A stretch of DNA of 64,000 bases, taken from JAWPMT01 sp965601475. Lineage in GTDB: Bacteria; Bacteroidota; Bacteroidia; Cytophagales; Cyclobacteriaceae. This document shows, one piece after another, positions 37,201 through 45,708 of the stretch. Under the pieces are notes generated by a model. The model saw only the letters and a program-made list of their open reading frames with translations, was not told the DNA's origin and searched no databases. Within the stretch, counting starts at the first letter, position 1. The number at the start of each line of letters is the position of its first letter. Location of the stretch: positions 4,154,001-4,218,000 of the forward strand of contig OZ271832.1 in the NCBI GenBank assembly GCA_965601475.1, read 5' to 3'. The position numbers were made by a program, and so were the translations under genes.

Positions 37201-40200
37201 ATGACGATAATGATACGCAACTTACCGCAGGTGAGGATGCCAATTCCAATGGAGATTGGACGGATGATAAGACACAAGGCCAAGGAGGTGGGGCCACAGT
37301 TCCGGATTACTTGTACAGAGGGGATTATGATGGAGATGCGATCGCCGATGCAGCCGATGCCGACTCTGACAATGATGGAATTACGGATGCTGACGAAGAT
37401 GGGAGCGAAAGCGTGGACCCTAGCGGTGATGAAGATGCCGACGGAATTCCCAATTACAGGGATGATGATGATACAGGAGTCACCGACAACATCGTAGAAG
37501 TAGATTCGAATGGTGATGGCGTTTGGGACAACTACGATACGGACCTTGATGGTGTTCCCGACTTTTTGGACCTGGACAGCGACAATGACGGAATTTGGGA
37601 TGCTGTTGAGGCGGATGCGGGTTCGGTTCCATTCGGCCTTGATACTTCCACAGGACAATTCACACTGGATGATCCCGACAATGACGGATTGATGAACTTT
37701 GTAGATACGGATGACGTCACAGCTACAAACCCGACCTCTGACCTTAGCAATCCGGATTCTGATGGTGATGGCATCAACGACTTTCTGGACATCGACAGCG
37801 ATGGCGATGGTATCACAGATATCATCGAAGCTCAAACAACAAGTGGTTTCCTGGCACTTTCCAATAGCGATAGTGATGGTGACGGAATTGATGACACTTT
37901 CGACGCGAATTCCGGAGGCACACTCATAGAACCTGTCAATAGCGATGGCGTCGACCTGCAGGATTACCTCGATACGGACAGCGACAACGATAATGTCGAG
38001 GATATCATAGAAGGTGACGATGCCGATAATGATGGCGTAGGAGAGTGGGATGATAACAGCAATGGAACGGCCGACGAAGCGGATTTCTCAACAGATTCCG
38101 ATGGTGATGGCCTGGCTGATGCTTTTGACAATGTGACGCTGGGTACAGCAGGGAATGAAACGGGATCCTCAGCCGATCTGCAAAATACAGATGGAATTGA
38201 TTTCAGGGATTGGAGGGACGATAATGATGATAATGACGATGCCCTGACGGCTAATGAGGATGCCAATAGCAACGGGGATTATAGCGATGACCAAACGAAT
38301 GGCCAGAGTGGCTCGATACCGGATTACCTCTTCAATGGCGATAAAGACAATGATGGTATTGCCGATGCTGCTGATGCCGACTCTGACAACGATGGTATTC
38401 TTGATACAGACGAAGACGGAGGGGAAACCGTCGATCCTAGCCTGGATGCAGATGGCGATGGTATTCCCAATTATCGTGATTCGGACGATCCTGGTGTCAT
38501 CAACAACATCGTGGAGGTTGACAGCAATGGCGATGGGGTTTGGGATAACTATGATCAGGATTTAGACGGTATACCAGATTTTCTTGACCTTGACTCTGAC
38601 AACGATGGAATTCCTGATCTCTTAGAGACAAGCAATGGAGTAGATACCGATGGTGATGGTAAAGTTGATGGCTTGGATGACTCGGACAACGATGGTCTTC
38701 CAGATAATGTAGATGTCGATGCGACCGGAGGAGTTGATTCCGATGGAGATGGAATAGACGACGCCTTCGACTTCTCAATCAGTGGGGGTACAGATACTGA
38801 TGGTGACGATATTATTGACAGCGCGGATCTGGACATAGATGGCGACGGGCTGGCCAATACCTATGATACAGATAATGGTGGTACGGCGATCATTGTGGTA
38901 GATACTGATGGTGACGGCCTGAATGACTTCCTCGATCTGGATTCCGACGATGACGGTATCACCGACATCACCGAGGCTGGTGGAGGAGCAAGTGACACTG
39001 ATGGTGATGGAGAAGTAGATGATACCACAGATACAGATTCCGATGGTCATTTTGATGCTCACGATCCCGACAACTCCGGTACCGTACTGGCTCGCCCTGA
39101 TTCTGACAATGATGGAATCATTGATCTGAGAGATGTGGATTCTGACAATGACGGCATCACTGACCCGGTAGAAGCAGGGGGTGCCGATACCGATAATGAT
39201 GGTAGAATAGACGGCAACAGTACAGATACTGATGGCGATGGTCTTGCCGATACCGTGGACCCAGACAATTCCGGGACCCCTATCTCTGGTGTTGATACGG
39301 ACGGAGACGGCCTCGCGGACTACCTGGACTTGGATAGCGATAATGATGGCTTCCAGGACATACTTGAAGCTGGAGGTACAGATGCCGACAATGACGGCCT
39401 GGTTGATACCTGGGCAGACTCCGATGGAGACGGGATCGTAGATGCCGTGGACGTGACCAATTCAGGTACCAATGGCGGTAGCGGAATAGATACAGATGCC
39501 GATGGCATTGACAATACCTTTGATGTTGATCAGACTGGTGGCAATGACACTGACGGGGATAGCATAGACAATACGTTCGACAATGATTCCGATGGCAATG
39601 GCTTCGACGATGATACCGAATTAACACCTTTTACCATCCAGGATACTGATGGTGATGGCAATAGCAACTTCCGGGATAGGGATGCAGACAATGACGGCGT
39701 AATCGATGTGCTGGAATTTGGACTCACCGCGGATGGCAGCAATGGCGATATCAGTGGTTTCACGGATGCCAATACCAATGGGTGGAATGACGCGCAGGAA
39801 GCTGCGGTGATTACGCCTGTTGATTCAGACTCCGATCCTTTTTCGATTCCCGATTACCTGGATCTGGATAGCGATGATGATGGCATCGTGGACAATTTCG
39901 AATCCCAAACCAAAGCCACCTATATTACCATCACCGGAAATGATACGGATGACGATGGGTTGGACGATGCCTATGATCCTGATAATGGTGGCACGCTGGT
40001 GACCCCGGTCAATACTGACGGTACCGGGTCCGACGATATACTTGACGGCGATTCGGACGATGACAATGTGCCGGACAATCATGAAGGTGACAATGCCATC
40101 CGTGATCAGTTTGCTGATTGGGATACAGACCAGGATGGTAACTTCGACGATACGGGTTTTGATACCGACGTCGACGAAGATGGTATTCTCGATATTTTTG

Positions 40201-43200
40201 ACACTTTTAGCGGCACAGGATCTGCGCAGGTGACTGGCAGTGGCTCGGCCGTACAGGATACCGACGTCGATGGCGTATGGGATTTCCAAGATACCGACGA
40301 CGATGACGATGGGCGTTTGACAGCTTCCACGGGTGCAGGAGGAGAAGATGTCAATTCGAACAGTGACCCAACTGATGATATCAACGACGACCCTGACGCG
40401 ACCATACCTGATTTCTTGTTTGGTAATGACGATCCTGATGGTGATGGAGTGGTCAACAGCAATGATGGCGATTCTGACAATGATGGATTGGCGGATACAA
40501 GCGAAGATGGTGGTACGGGTATAGATCCCAGTGGCGACATCGACGGGGATGGTCTGGCTAACTATGAAGATGAGGATATTGATGGCGATGGCGTGCTTAA
40601 TACCAGTGAAAGCGGAACCTTTGCCCTTGCCGATGATAACTCCGATGGCGTTCTGGATGCTTTCGATTATGACCTTGATGGTGTACCTGACTTCCTGGAC
40701 CTGGATTCCGACAATGACGGTATTGCCGATGTGGTAGAGTTAGGTTTGACCGACTCTGATGAAGACGGTACACTGGATGAAGGTTCGGGGCTCACAGATG
40801 CCAATGGCAATGGTTTTGAAGACCAGTATGATCCCGGTTGTGTGAATGTGACAGGTGGAACTTTCACTGGTAATGCTACCTCCGTTTTCTCCGAGACAGG
40901 CCTTGTACTGGCAAGTACGAATGCCACGGGAGCTAGCGACGATACAGGTACTTTCCTCGACGATGTTACTGATGAGCTGGTGTTGCAAATGGATGCCACA
41001 ATCCTGGGAGGACAAAACATTGACGTAATCAATCAGACTTTTTCAGGTGCCAGTAACGGGCAGTTCCTGATCGACCAGTCTACCGATGGTACCAACTTTG
41101 AAAATGCGCAGGTGCTGACCACCACAAGTATTGGCACATTTACAACTGGAACTTACACGCTCACCGCTGATGCCTTATACATACGAATTAGGCTCAATGT
41201 CGACCCGGGTAATTTCCATGGTATTGATGCGCTCGAGTATGACTACACAGTAGCTGGAGGAAATCCATGTGCGGTTACAGGCGTTGCTGTCACTCCTGCG
41301 GATACGGACTCCGACGGTATTCCTGATTATCAGGACATTGATAGTGACAATGATGGTATTGTTGATAATGTAGAAGCTCAAGCATCAGCCACGTATGTTG
41401 CACCGGTCGATGCTGACGCTGACGGTGATGGACTCTTTGACGTGTATGATGAAGATGTCGCTGTAGGCAATGCGCTGGCGCCCATCAATACGGATGCAAC
41501 CGGATCAGCGGATTACCTGGATGCAGACGCTGACGATGATGGTGTAGATGACAATATTGAAGGTTTTGATAGCGATCAGGACGGCTTTGCCGCCTGGGAT
41601 ACCGACAACGACAACGATATTGCAGATGAAGTAGGTCAAAGTGTCGACCTGGACAGCGATGGGTTGTGGGACATTTACGATACCAATTCGGGGATCGGTA
41701 GCGTGGCTAACATCACGGGTTCCAGCAGCACTTTGCAGGATACCGATGCTGATGCAACGCCTGATTTCCGCGATACCGATGATGACGATGATGGCATAGC
41801 GACAAACCTGGAGGATACAAATACTAACAGCAATTTTGCAGATGACTTCACACAAGGTGGTGGCTCCACGCCGAATTACCTATTCGATCCGGACGTAGAT
41901 GGTGACAATGTCCTGGACCAAAATGATGCGGATTCAGACAATGACGGTGTTCTCAATACGGATGAGTACAACAGTGCGGTCTATGCCTCCAGTGGCACAC
42001 CCTTTGACGATGCCGATGGGGATGGAATATACAATTACCTGGATGACGCCGACGTAAACAACACCTCATTTACTGATGCCAACGGCGATGGTGTGGACGA
42101 TCAGGTCGATGAAGACCGTGATGGCGTACCAAATTTCTTTGACCTCGATTCTGACAACGACGGTATCCTCGATGCCATTGAAGCGAATGACGGGGCGGTG
42201 CCATCTAACTTCAGCACTACAACAGGCCGGTTCAGCAACGGGGATTCCGATAGTGATGGTATAGATAATGAGGTAGACCCATCCACCGGTGGTACCGCAT
42301 TGAACAAAGACGATTTTGACTCCGACGGGGTAGACGACTATCTGGATCTTGATACGGATGATGATGGTATCACCGATAACATTGAGGCCCAGCTCACCTC
42401 TTCCTATATTGCACCTACCACGGACGATACTGATGAAGATGGCCTTGCGGATGTATATGATGCCAACAATAGCGGAACAGCCATTGTGCCCACAAATACC
42501 GATGCGGCATTCACCATTTCAGATACGGAACCTGATTATCGTGATGTGGATGCTGACAACGACAATGACGGTATCGGATTTGTAGGCGATGAAATTGAGG
42601 GATTCGATGCCAACCGAAATGGCTTCAGTGATCTGGATACGAACCAGAACCTGGATCTATCCGACGAATCCGGCGCCGGCGCCGATACTGACGGGGATGG
42701 CCTGCAGGACATTTTCGATACATTCTCCGGTAGAGGCCTAAACAACATCAACGGGTCGCGACAAGATCTCCAAGACACCGATGGGGATGGTACGCTGGAT
42801 TTCAGAGATCAGGATGATGATGAAGACAACATATCAACTGCTGTAGAGGACGTTGATAGCGATGGCAATTGGACCAATGACAAAGTACAGGGTGGAGGAG
42901 CTACACCTGATTACCTTTTCTTCAATGACAGCGACAATGATAAAGTAGCTGATGGACAGGATGCCGATGGGGACAACGACGGCATTCCAGATAGCGATGA
43001 ATATGATGCTACTGTTTATCGCAATCCATTTGGAGATCAGGATGGTGATGGCGTCTTCAACTATAACGATAGCGATAATCCCAATGCCCTCGATGGTACT
43101 ACACCATTGACAGATACTAACGGTGACGGCATTTGGGACGAATATGACACGGATCTCGACGGTGTACCTAACTTCTTTGACCTTGACAGCGACAATGATG

Positions 43201-45608
43201 GTATCCAGGATATCCTTGAGGCAGGAGGTACCGACAGTGACAACAATGGAAGACTAGATGGCACAGATGATACTGATGACGATGGCATATTTGACAATGT
43301 CGATGTCGATAGTGCCCCTGGAAACGGTGGTAGTGGTGTGGATACCGATGGCGACGATATCGATGACACCTTCGATGTAGATGAGACAGGAGGTACCGAC
43401 GCTGATGGCGATAGCATAGATGACACATTTGATCTGGATGATGATGGAGATGGTATCATCGAAACCATCGATCCGGACGAGGGAGGGGCTGCACTGACCG
43501 ATGGTGATTTCGATGGTGACGGCCTTGTAAACAGAATTGATTTGGATTCTGATAGCGATGGCCTGGTGGACCTTATTGAGGCCCGAGGCAGTGATACTGA
43601 TGGAGATGGGCAACTGGACACTGCCGGTGATACGGATGGTGATGGATGGGGCAACCTGGTAGATTCAGATGACGGAGGAACGCCTCTGCCGCTACCCAAT
43701 ACCGATGGTACTGATGACCTGGACTACCTGGATAGAGATGCTGATGATGACGGCGAATTCGACTTCAATGAAGGTTTTGATGACGATGAGGACGGGGAGT
43801 TCACGGACGATTATGCGGATCGGGCTACAGCCTATGGCAATGCCAGTGAGTATAGCCCTGTGGATCTGGTGTGGTATACCAATGACGACGACGCGGATAA
43901 CCTGCCCAACTTCCTGGATCCGAACTCCGGAAGATTTGTGGATGACGACGCCGATGGCATTATCAACCTCTTCGATGTGGATGCCGGAGGTGACTTCTAT
44001 GGCAACGTCAGCGGGAAACCGGACATTGATGGTGATGGCACCGAAGACTACATAGATTTGGATGGTGACTTCTCAGTAACTCCCACTAGCGTGACAACCG
44101 GTGAAGATGGTACCAACGACAGTTTTGATGTGGTCCTTACCTTACAACCGGATACGGATGTAGTCCTCAATATCAGTGAGTCCAGCGATGAGATTTCTTT
44201 GAGTGCAACCACATTGACCTTCACAAATAGTGATTGGAATATGGCACAAAGCATTACTGTAAATGGCCTGGACGACGCTTTGAATGATGGTGCCGTCGCT
44301 TACACGATAACGGTGTCTGTCAGTGATGCCTTGAGTGATGACAACTTTGACTCAGCCGATGATCAGGTTGTGTCTGGTACTAACCTGGATGACGAGGGCT
44401 CGATCGTTGTGAGTACCAATGCAGTAACCACAGGAGAAGATGGTACAAACAACACCTTTGATGTCGAGCTGTCGGTTGCGCCGACGACGGATGTGGTGAT
44501 CAACATCAGTGAAAGCAGTGATGAAGGTAGCCTAAGTGCTTCCAGCCTCACTTTTGACAACACCAACTGGAATGTCGCTCAAACTGTCACCATTACTGCA
44601 GCTGATGACGCATTGCTGGATGGAGATCAGGGTTACAACATCACGCTGACAGTCGATGATCCGGCCAGTGATGATGCGTTCGACGATGCTGTGGATGAAA
44701 TTATTGCCGTGACGAACGTAGACGACGAGCAAGGGGTGATATTGAGTACAACAGCAGTGACTACTTCAGAAGCCGGGACCACAGGCTCCTTTACGGTGGT
44801 ATTGGATGCTGTGCCGTCCACGAATGTGGTCATTGATTTATCAGAAATAAGTGATGAGGGTGGTTTGAGTGCCACGAGCCTGACTTTTATGCCTGGTGAT
44901 TTTGATACACCTCAGCTGGTAACCATTACACCGGCTGATGATGTGGATCCCGATGGCAATCAGGTCTATGATGTCACCGTTTCTGTCAACGCGGGTAGCG
45001 ACGCGACGTATCTGGCAGAGCCCGATCAGACCGTGACGGTCACCAATGAGGATGACGAAACGACGCCACTGCCTTTGGACTTCCTGTCCTTTACCGGAGA
45101 GCCAGAAGACGAAGGAATTAGGCTGAAATGGGTAACGATCAACGAAGTGAATGTAGAGAAATTGATTCTGGAAGGTAGCCAGGACGGTGAGACCTTCCAA
45201 GAGCTGATTGCAATACCTGGAACGAATGATAAGGAGCTGGAGAATCTCTACCAATACCTTGATCGGAACCCCACTGTTGGACTAAACTACTACAGAGTCA
45301 AGCAAGTGGACTTTGATGGAGCAGCAGATTCCACAGGCATTATCAGTATTCATTGGGGAGAGCAGGCCATTGCGGTAAGTGTTTATCCAAATCCCGTCAC
45401 ACGGATGATGACCATCCAATCGAATGGCAATTTTGACGGATCCAGCTATAAAATTTATGATACCAATGGTAGGGTAATGCTTCAGGGCAATTTTGAACAA
45501 CTTGGAAATGAAGCTCGGCTGGACTTATCCGCTCTGGAGCCGGGGATGTATTTCTTACAGACAAATATTTCCTCCGATAGTGGAATTATTAGGATAATCA
45601 AACGCTGA
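34227..45608 (+). CDS. Giant Asp-rich TSP3-like calcium-binding surface protein with T9SS sorting domain (3793 aa)
   Basis: A signal peptide (NSLFAVFVCIPCLLFS) opens the protein. Residues about 30-510 are a beta-rich region including a FlgD-like segment (WDGIDGTGAYVTSG). From nt 35757 to about 44060 the protein is a continuous series of thrombospondin type 3-like units (DSDGDGIDD, LDLDSDNDGI), in which roughly a quarter to a third of residues are Asp. It is interrupted by two beta-sandwich-like modules. Three Calx-beta-like repeats (44067-45063) and an Ig/FN3-like segment (LPLDFLSFTGEPEDEG) precede the T9SS sorting domain, which begins VYPNP at 45381 and ends IIRIIKR. TSP3 repeats bind many calcium ions and are rigid when loaded. 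A surface-attached or released adhesin or matrix protein is the most likely role. It is the first of three giant genes in a row. Confidence 0.93.
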   Translation: MKTPRNSLFAVFVCIPCLLFSEGSKNLNPNSSGGVATGTNDFIGYLEHDAVFGGGAFNSTNFFDPQAPVNERVKIYIRDGETLYWGLRRIVMTAGASTHQQLTVALFEEGATPGVDTPVATWLLDDDEGTTDNATFVAGAGVIQTAAQALAGPSTIVGGSGYNAASYTNNTGSDQDFFVVFVQVDGGPNAGYTNDIDVRSWYDVWDFSVYDGSEEKPGRMHSALWNFTAAAAGNLLSTEFQMFAQIPSTIGGSNAGNYIKEIDLQGLDPFSVLVYANSTGADIGSVTDTNNDGTIDFQDARQSQDTDIGAIEYEMFLNNPDIDLYPTTTLPTIDITDAVFFCNNQGNGGEGTIYFNTNQTGFIAVLVDLNGTSGYQDGTADIIIEQEVVSEGDQVIRWDGIDGTGAYVTSGTEITITGRFTAGPLHVPLFDVEANGAGIQMLDVRPSTSFDLIYWDDSPVPAVGSSPTVELDGTNTATHLWADGDEELINTWSYGFFQVNSQIINFTFVCDSDGDGIDDQFDLDSDNDGVADSVEGDFRVDTDGDQIPDYVDNDFAGFVDANGDGVNDNFDTDFDGIPDAIDLDSDNDGIPDIIEFGLTDANNDGTLDEGSGITDLNGNGLDDAYDPDCTGAGSSGSGDASDGGVFSSTGWTNPANAADAGNNSGAFSDTPGSTLVMDMGATIPAGQDLTIRLAGLASGQIMSIEQSPDGTDFTNGNLFNFVPQNVGFWENITYTLNADGRYIRFTVVADPGGDFLGVDGLSYNYTITACAAASALSIPDTDGDGVDDYLDLDSDNDGIVDVFEAGGTAGADGRIGGFTDSNGNGRNDTQDAAALSIPDTDADGTLADFLDIDSDNDGIEDNREGQSSDSYIASAAGDTDGNGLLDVYDPNNGGTLITPVDTDGDTSEDYQDTDADDDGVADIIEGHDANIDGFGDWDSNSNNVLETADFAGFDSDGDGDGLWNVFDTDNSGTAAVLQNTDGADLSDWQDTDDDNDTQLTAGEDANSNGDWTDDKTQGQGGGATVPDYLYRGDYDGDAIADAADADSDNDGITDADEDGSESVDPSGDEDADGIPNYRDDDDTGVTDNIVEVDSNGDGVWDNYDTDLDGVPDFLDLDSDNDGIWDAVEADAGSVPFGLDTSTGQFTLDDPDNDGLMNFVDTDDVTATNPTSDLSNPDSDGDGINDFLDIDSDGDGITDIIEAQTTSGFLALSNSDSDGDGIDDTFDANSGGTLIEPVNSDGVDLQDYLDTDSDNDNVEDIIEGDDADNDGVGEWDDNSNGTADEADFSTDSDGDGLADAFDNVTLGTAGNETGSSADLQNTDGIDFRDWRDDNDDNDDALTANEDANSNGDYSDDQTNGQSGSIPDYLFNGDKDNDGIADAADADSDNDGILDTDEDGGETVDPSLDADGDGIPNYRDSDDPGVINNIVEVDSNGDGVWDNYDQDLDGIPDFLDLDSDNDGIPDLLETSNGVDTDGDGKVDGLDDSDNDGLPDNVDVDATGGVDSDGDGIDDAFDFSISGGTDTDGDDIIDSADLDIDGDGLANTYDTDNGGTAIIVVDTDGDGLNDFLDLDSDDDGITDITEAGGGASDTDGDGEVDDTTDTDSDGHFDAHDPDNSGTVLARPDSDNDGIIDLRDVDSDNDGITDPVEAGGADTDNDGRIDGNSTDTDGDGLADTVDPDNSGTPISGVDTDGDGLADYLDLDSDNDGFQDILEAGGTDADNDGLVDTWADSDGDGIVDAVDVTNSGTNGGSGIDTDADGIDNTFDVDQTGGNDTDGDSIDNTFDNDSDGNGFDDDTELTPFTIQDTDGDGNSNFRDRDADNDGVIDVLEFGLTADGSNGDISGFTDANTNGWNDAQEAAVITPVDSDSDPFSIPDYLDLDSDDDGIVDNFESQTKATYITITGNDTDDDGLDDAYDPDNGGTLVTPVNTDGTGSDDILDGDSDDDNVPDNHEGDNAIRDQFADWDTDQDGNFDDTGFDTDVDEDGILDIFDTFSGTGSAQVTGSGSAVQDTDVDGVWDFQDTDDDDDGRLTASTGAGGEDVNSNSDPTDDINDDPDATIPDFLFGNDDPDGDGVVNSNDGDSDNDGLADTSEDGGTGIDPSGDIDGDGLANYEDEDIDGDGVLNTSESGTFALADDNSDGVLDAFDYDLDGVPDFLDLDSDNDGIADVVELGLTDSDEDGTLDEGSGLTDANGNGFEDQYDPGCVNVTGGTFTGNATSVFSETGLVLASTNATGASDDTGTFLDDVTDELVLQMDATILGGQNIDVINQTFSGASNGQFLIDQSTDGTNFENAQVLTTTSIGTFTTGTYTLTADALYIRIRLNVDPGNFHGIDALEYDYTVAGGNPCAVTGVAVTPADTDSDGIPDYQDIDSDNDGIVDNVEAQASATYVAPVDADADGDGLFDVYDEDVAVGNALAPINTDATGSADYLDADADDDGVDDNIEGFDSDQDGFAAWDTDNDNDIADEVGQSVDLDSDGLWDIYDTNSGIGSVANITGSSSTLQDTDADATPDFRDTDDDDDGIATNLEDTNTNSNFADDFTQGGGSTPNYLFDPDVDGDNVLDQNDADSDNDGVLNTDEYNSAVYASSGTPFDDADGDGIYNYLDDADVNNTSFTDANGDGVDDQVDEDRDGVPNFFDLDSDNDGILDAIEANDGAVPSNFSTTTGRFSNGDSDSDGIDNEVDPSTGGTALNKDDFDSDGVDDYLDLDTDDDGITDNIEAQLTSSYIAPTTDDTDEDGLADVYDANNSGTAIVPTNTDAAFTISDTEPDYRDVDADNDNDGIGFVGDEIEGFDANRNGFSDLDTNQNLDLSDESGAGADTDGDGLQDIFDTFSGRGLNNINGSRQDLQDTDGDGTLDFRDQDDDEDNISTAVEDVDSDGNWTNDKVQGGGATPDYLFFNDSDNDKVADGQDADGDNDGIPDSDEYDATVYRNPFGDQDGDGVFNYNDSDNPNALDGTTPLTDTNGDGIWDEYDTDLDGVPNFFDLDSDNDGIQDILEAGGTDSDNNGRLDGTDDTDDDGIFDNVDVDSAPGNGGSGVDTDGDDIDDTFDVDETGGTDADGDSIDDTFDLDDDGDGIIETIDPDEGGAALTDGDFDGDGLVNRIDLDSDSDGLVDLIEARGSDTDGDGQLDTAGDTDGDGWGNLVDSDDGGTPLPLPNTDGTDDLDYLDRDADDDGEFDFNEGFDDDEDGEFTDDYADRATAYGNASEYSPVDLVWYTNDDDADNLPNFLDPNSGRFVDDDADGIINLFDVDAGGDFYGNVSGKPDIDGDGTEDYIDLDGDFSVTPTSVTTGEDGTNDSFDVVLTLQPDTDVVLNISESSDEISLSATTLTFTNSDWNMAQSITVNGLDDALNDGAVAYTITVSVSDALSDDNFDSADDQVVSGTNLDDEGSIVVSTNAVTTGEDGTNNTFDVELSVAPTTDVVINISESSDEGSLSASSLTFDNTNWNVAQTVTITAADDALLDGDQGYNITLTVDDPASDDAFDDAVDEIIAVTNVDDEQGVILSTTAVTTSEAGTTGSFTVVLDAVPSTNVVIDLSEISDEGGLSATSLTFMPGDFDTPQLVTITPADDVDPDGNQVYDVTVSVNAGSDATYLAEPDQTVTVTNEDDETTPLPLDFLSFTGEPEDEGIRLKWVTINEVNVEKLILEGSQDGETFQELIAIPGTNDKELENLYQYLDRNPTVGLNYYRVKQVDFDGAADSTGIISIHWGEQAIAVSVYPNPVTRMMTIQSNGNFDGSSYKIYDTNGRVMLQGNFEQLGNEARLDLSALEPGMYFLQTNISSDSGIIRIIKR
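36107..36540 (+). repeat. Beta-sandwich-like module, copy 1, inside the TSP3 region
   Basis: About 145 residues without Asp repeats contain TIPAGQDLTIRL, SIEQSPDGTDF and DGRYIRFTVVADPGGDF. The pattern resembles a carbohydrate-binding or discoidin-like sandwich. A diverged second copy lies about 4.73 kb downstream, preceded by the same type of TSP3 sequence. Confidence 0.65.
40838..41280 (+). repeat. Beta-sandwich-like module, copy 2
   Basis: This matches copy 1 in order and length: TILGGQNIDVIN, LIDQSTDGTNF and DALYIRIRLNVDPGNFHG. Both copies follow a DPxC element and the segment GLTDxxxDGTLDEGSG. Confidence 0.65.
44067..45063 (+). repeat. Three Calx-beta-like repeats
   Basis: Three units of about 108-112 residues start near 44067, 44403 and 44739. 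They share VTTGEDGTN or VTTSEAGTT, NISESSDE (or DLSEISDE), LSATxLTF and a closing NxDDE. Confidence 0.8.
45381..45605 (+). other. Type IX secretion C-terminal sorting domain of the first giant protein
   Basis: The last 75 residues follow the type A sorting pattern: VYPNPV, then YKIYDTNGRVMLQG, LDLSALEPGMYFLQ and a basic end. In known systems this domain directs export across the outer membrane and is removed on attachment. Confidence 0.9.
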
Positions 45609-45667
45609 AAAACCCGAGGCACATCCAGAAAATGTAATTTATCATGATGATATAGGACTTTTAGAAG

Positions 45668-45684
45668 GTAAGTAATTATCTTAC
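45668..45684. promoter_or_regulatory. Palindrome-like site upstream of the second giant gene
   Basis: GTAAG and CTTAC flank TAATTAT. Its TAAGTAATTAT core recurs upstream of the third giant gene at 57064-57074. It lies 24 bp before the chosen start at 45709. Confidence 0.35.
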
Positions 45685-45708
45685 ATGGGAATACTGTATC
45701 AAGTCGCC

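Larger units (their letters stand above)
35757..44060 (+). repeat. TSP3-like Asp-rich repeat region with five copies of a larger module
   Basis: Short units of the form DxDxDGxxD recur throughout. Above them is a module of about 130-140 residues that begins near DWDxxxxxxxDE, passes DTDGDGLxDxFDT, LQDTDGxxDFRDxDDDxD and EDxNSNGDWTDD, and ends PDYLFxxDxDxDxxADxxDADSDNDG. Five copies lie near 37000-37420, 38010-38430, 40080-40520, 41555-41965 and 42595-43010, diverged at the protein level. Confidence 0.8.

Noticed and set aside
35511..43699. Several long antisense frames opposite the first giant gene
   Set aside because: The GAT and GAC codons of the Asp-rich repeat read as ATC or GTC on the other strand and rarely give stops, which produces long meaningless frames rich in Ile, Val or Ser.
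35757..44060. CRISPR-like periodic short repeats
   Set aside because: The periodicity is codon-phased and degenerate, and it lies inside one uninterrupted reading frame; no identical repeats with unique spacers.
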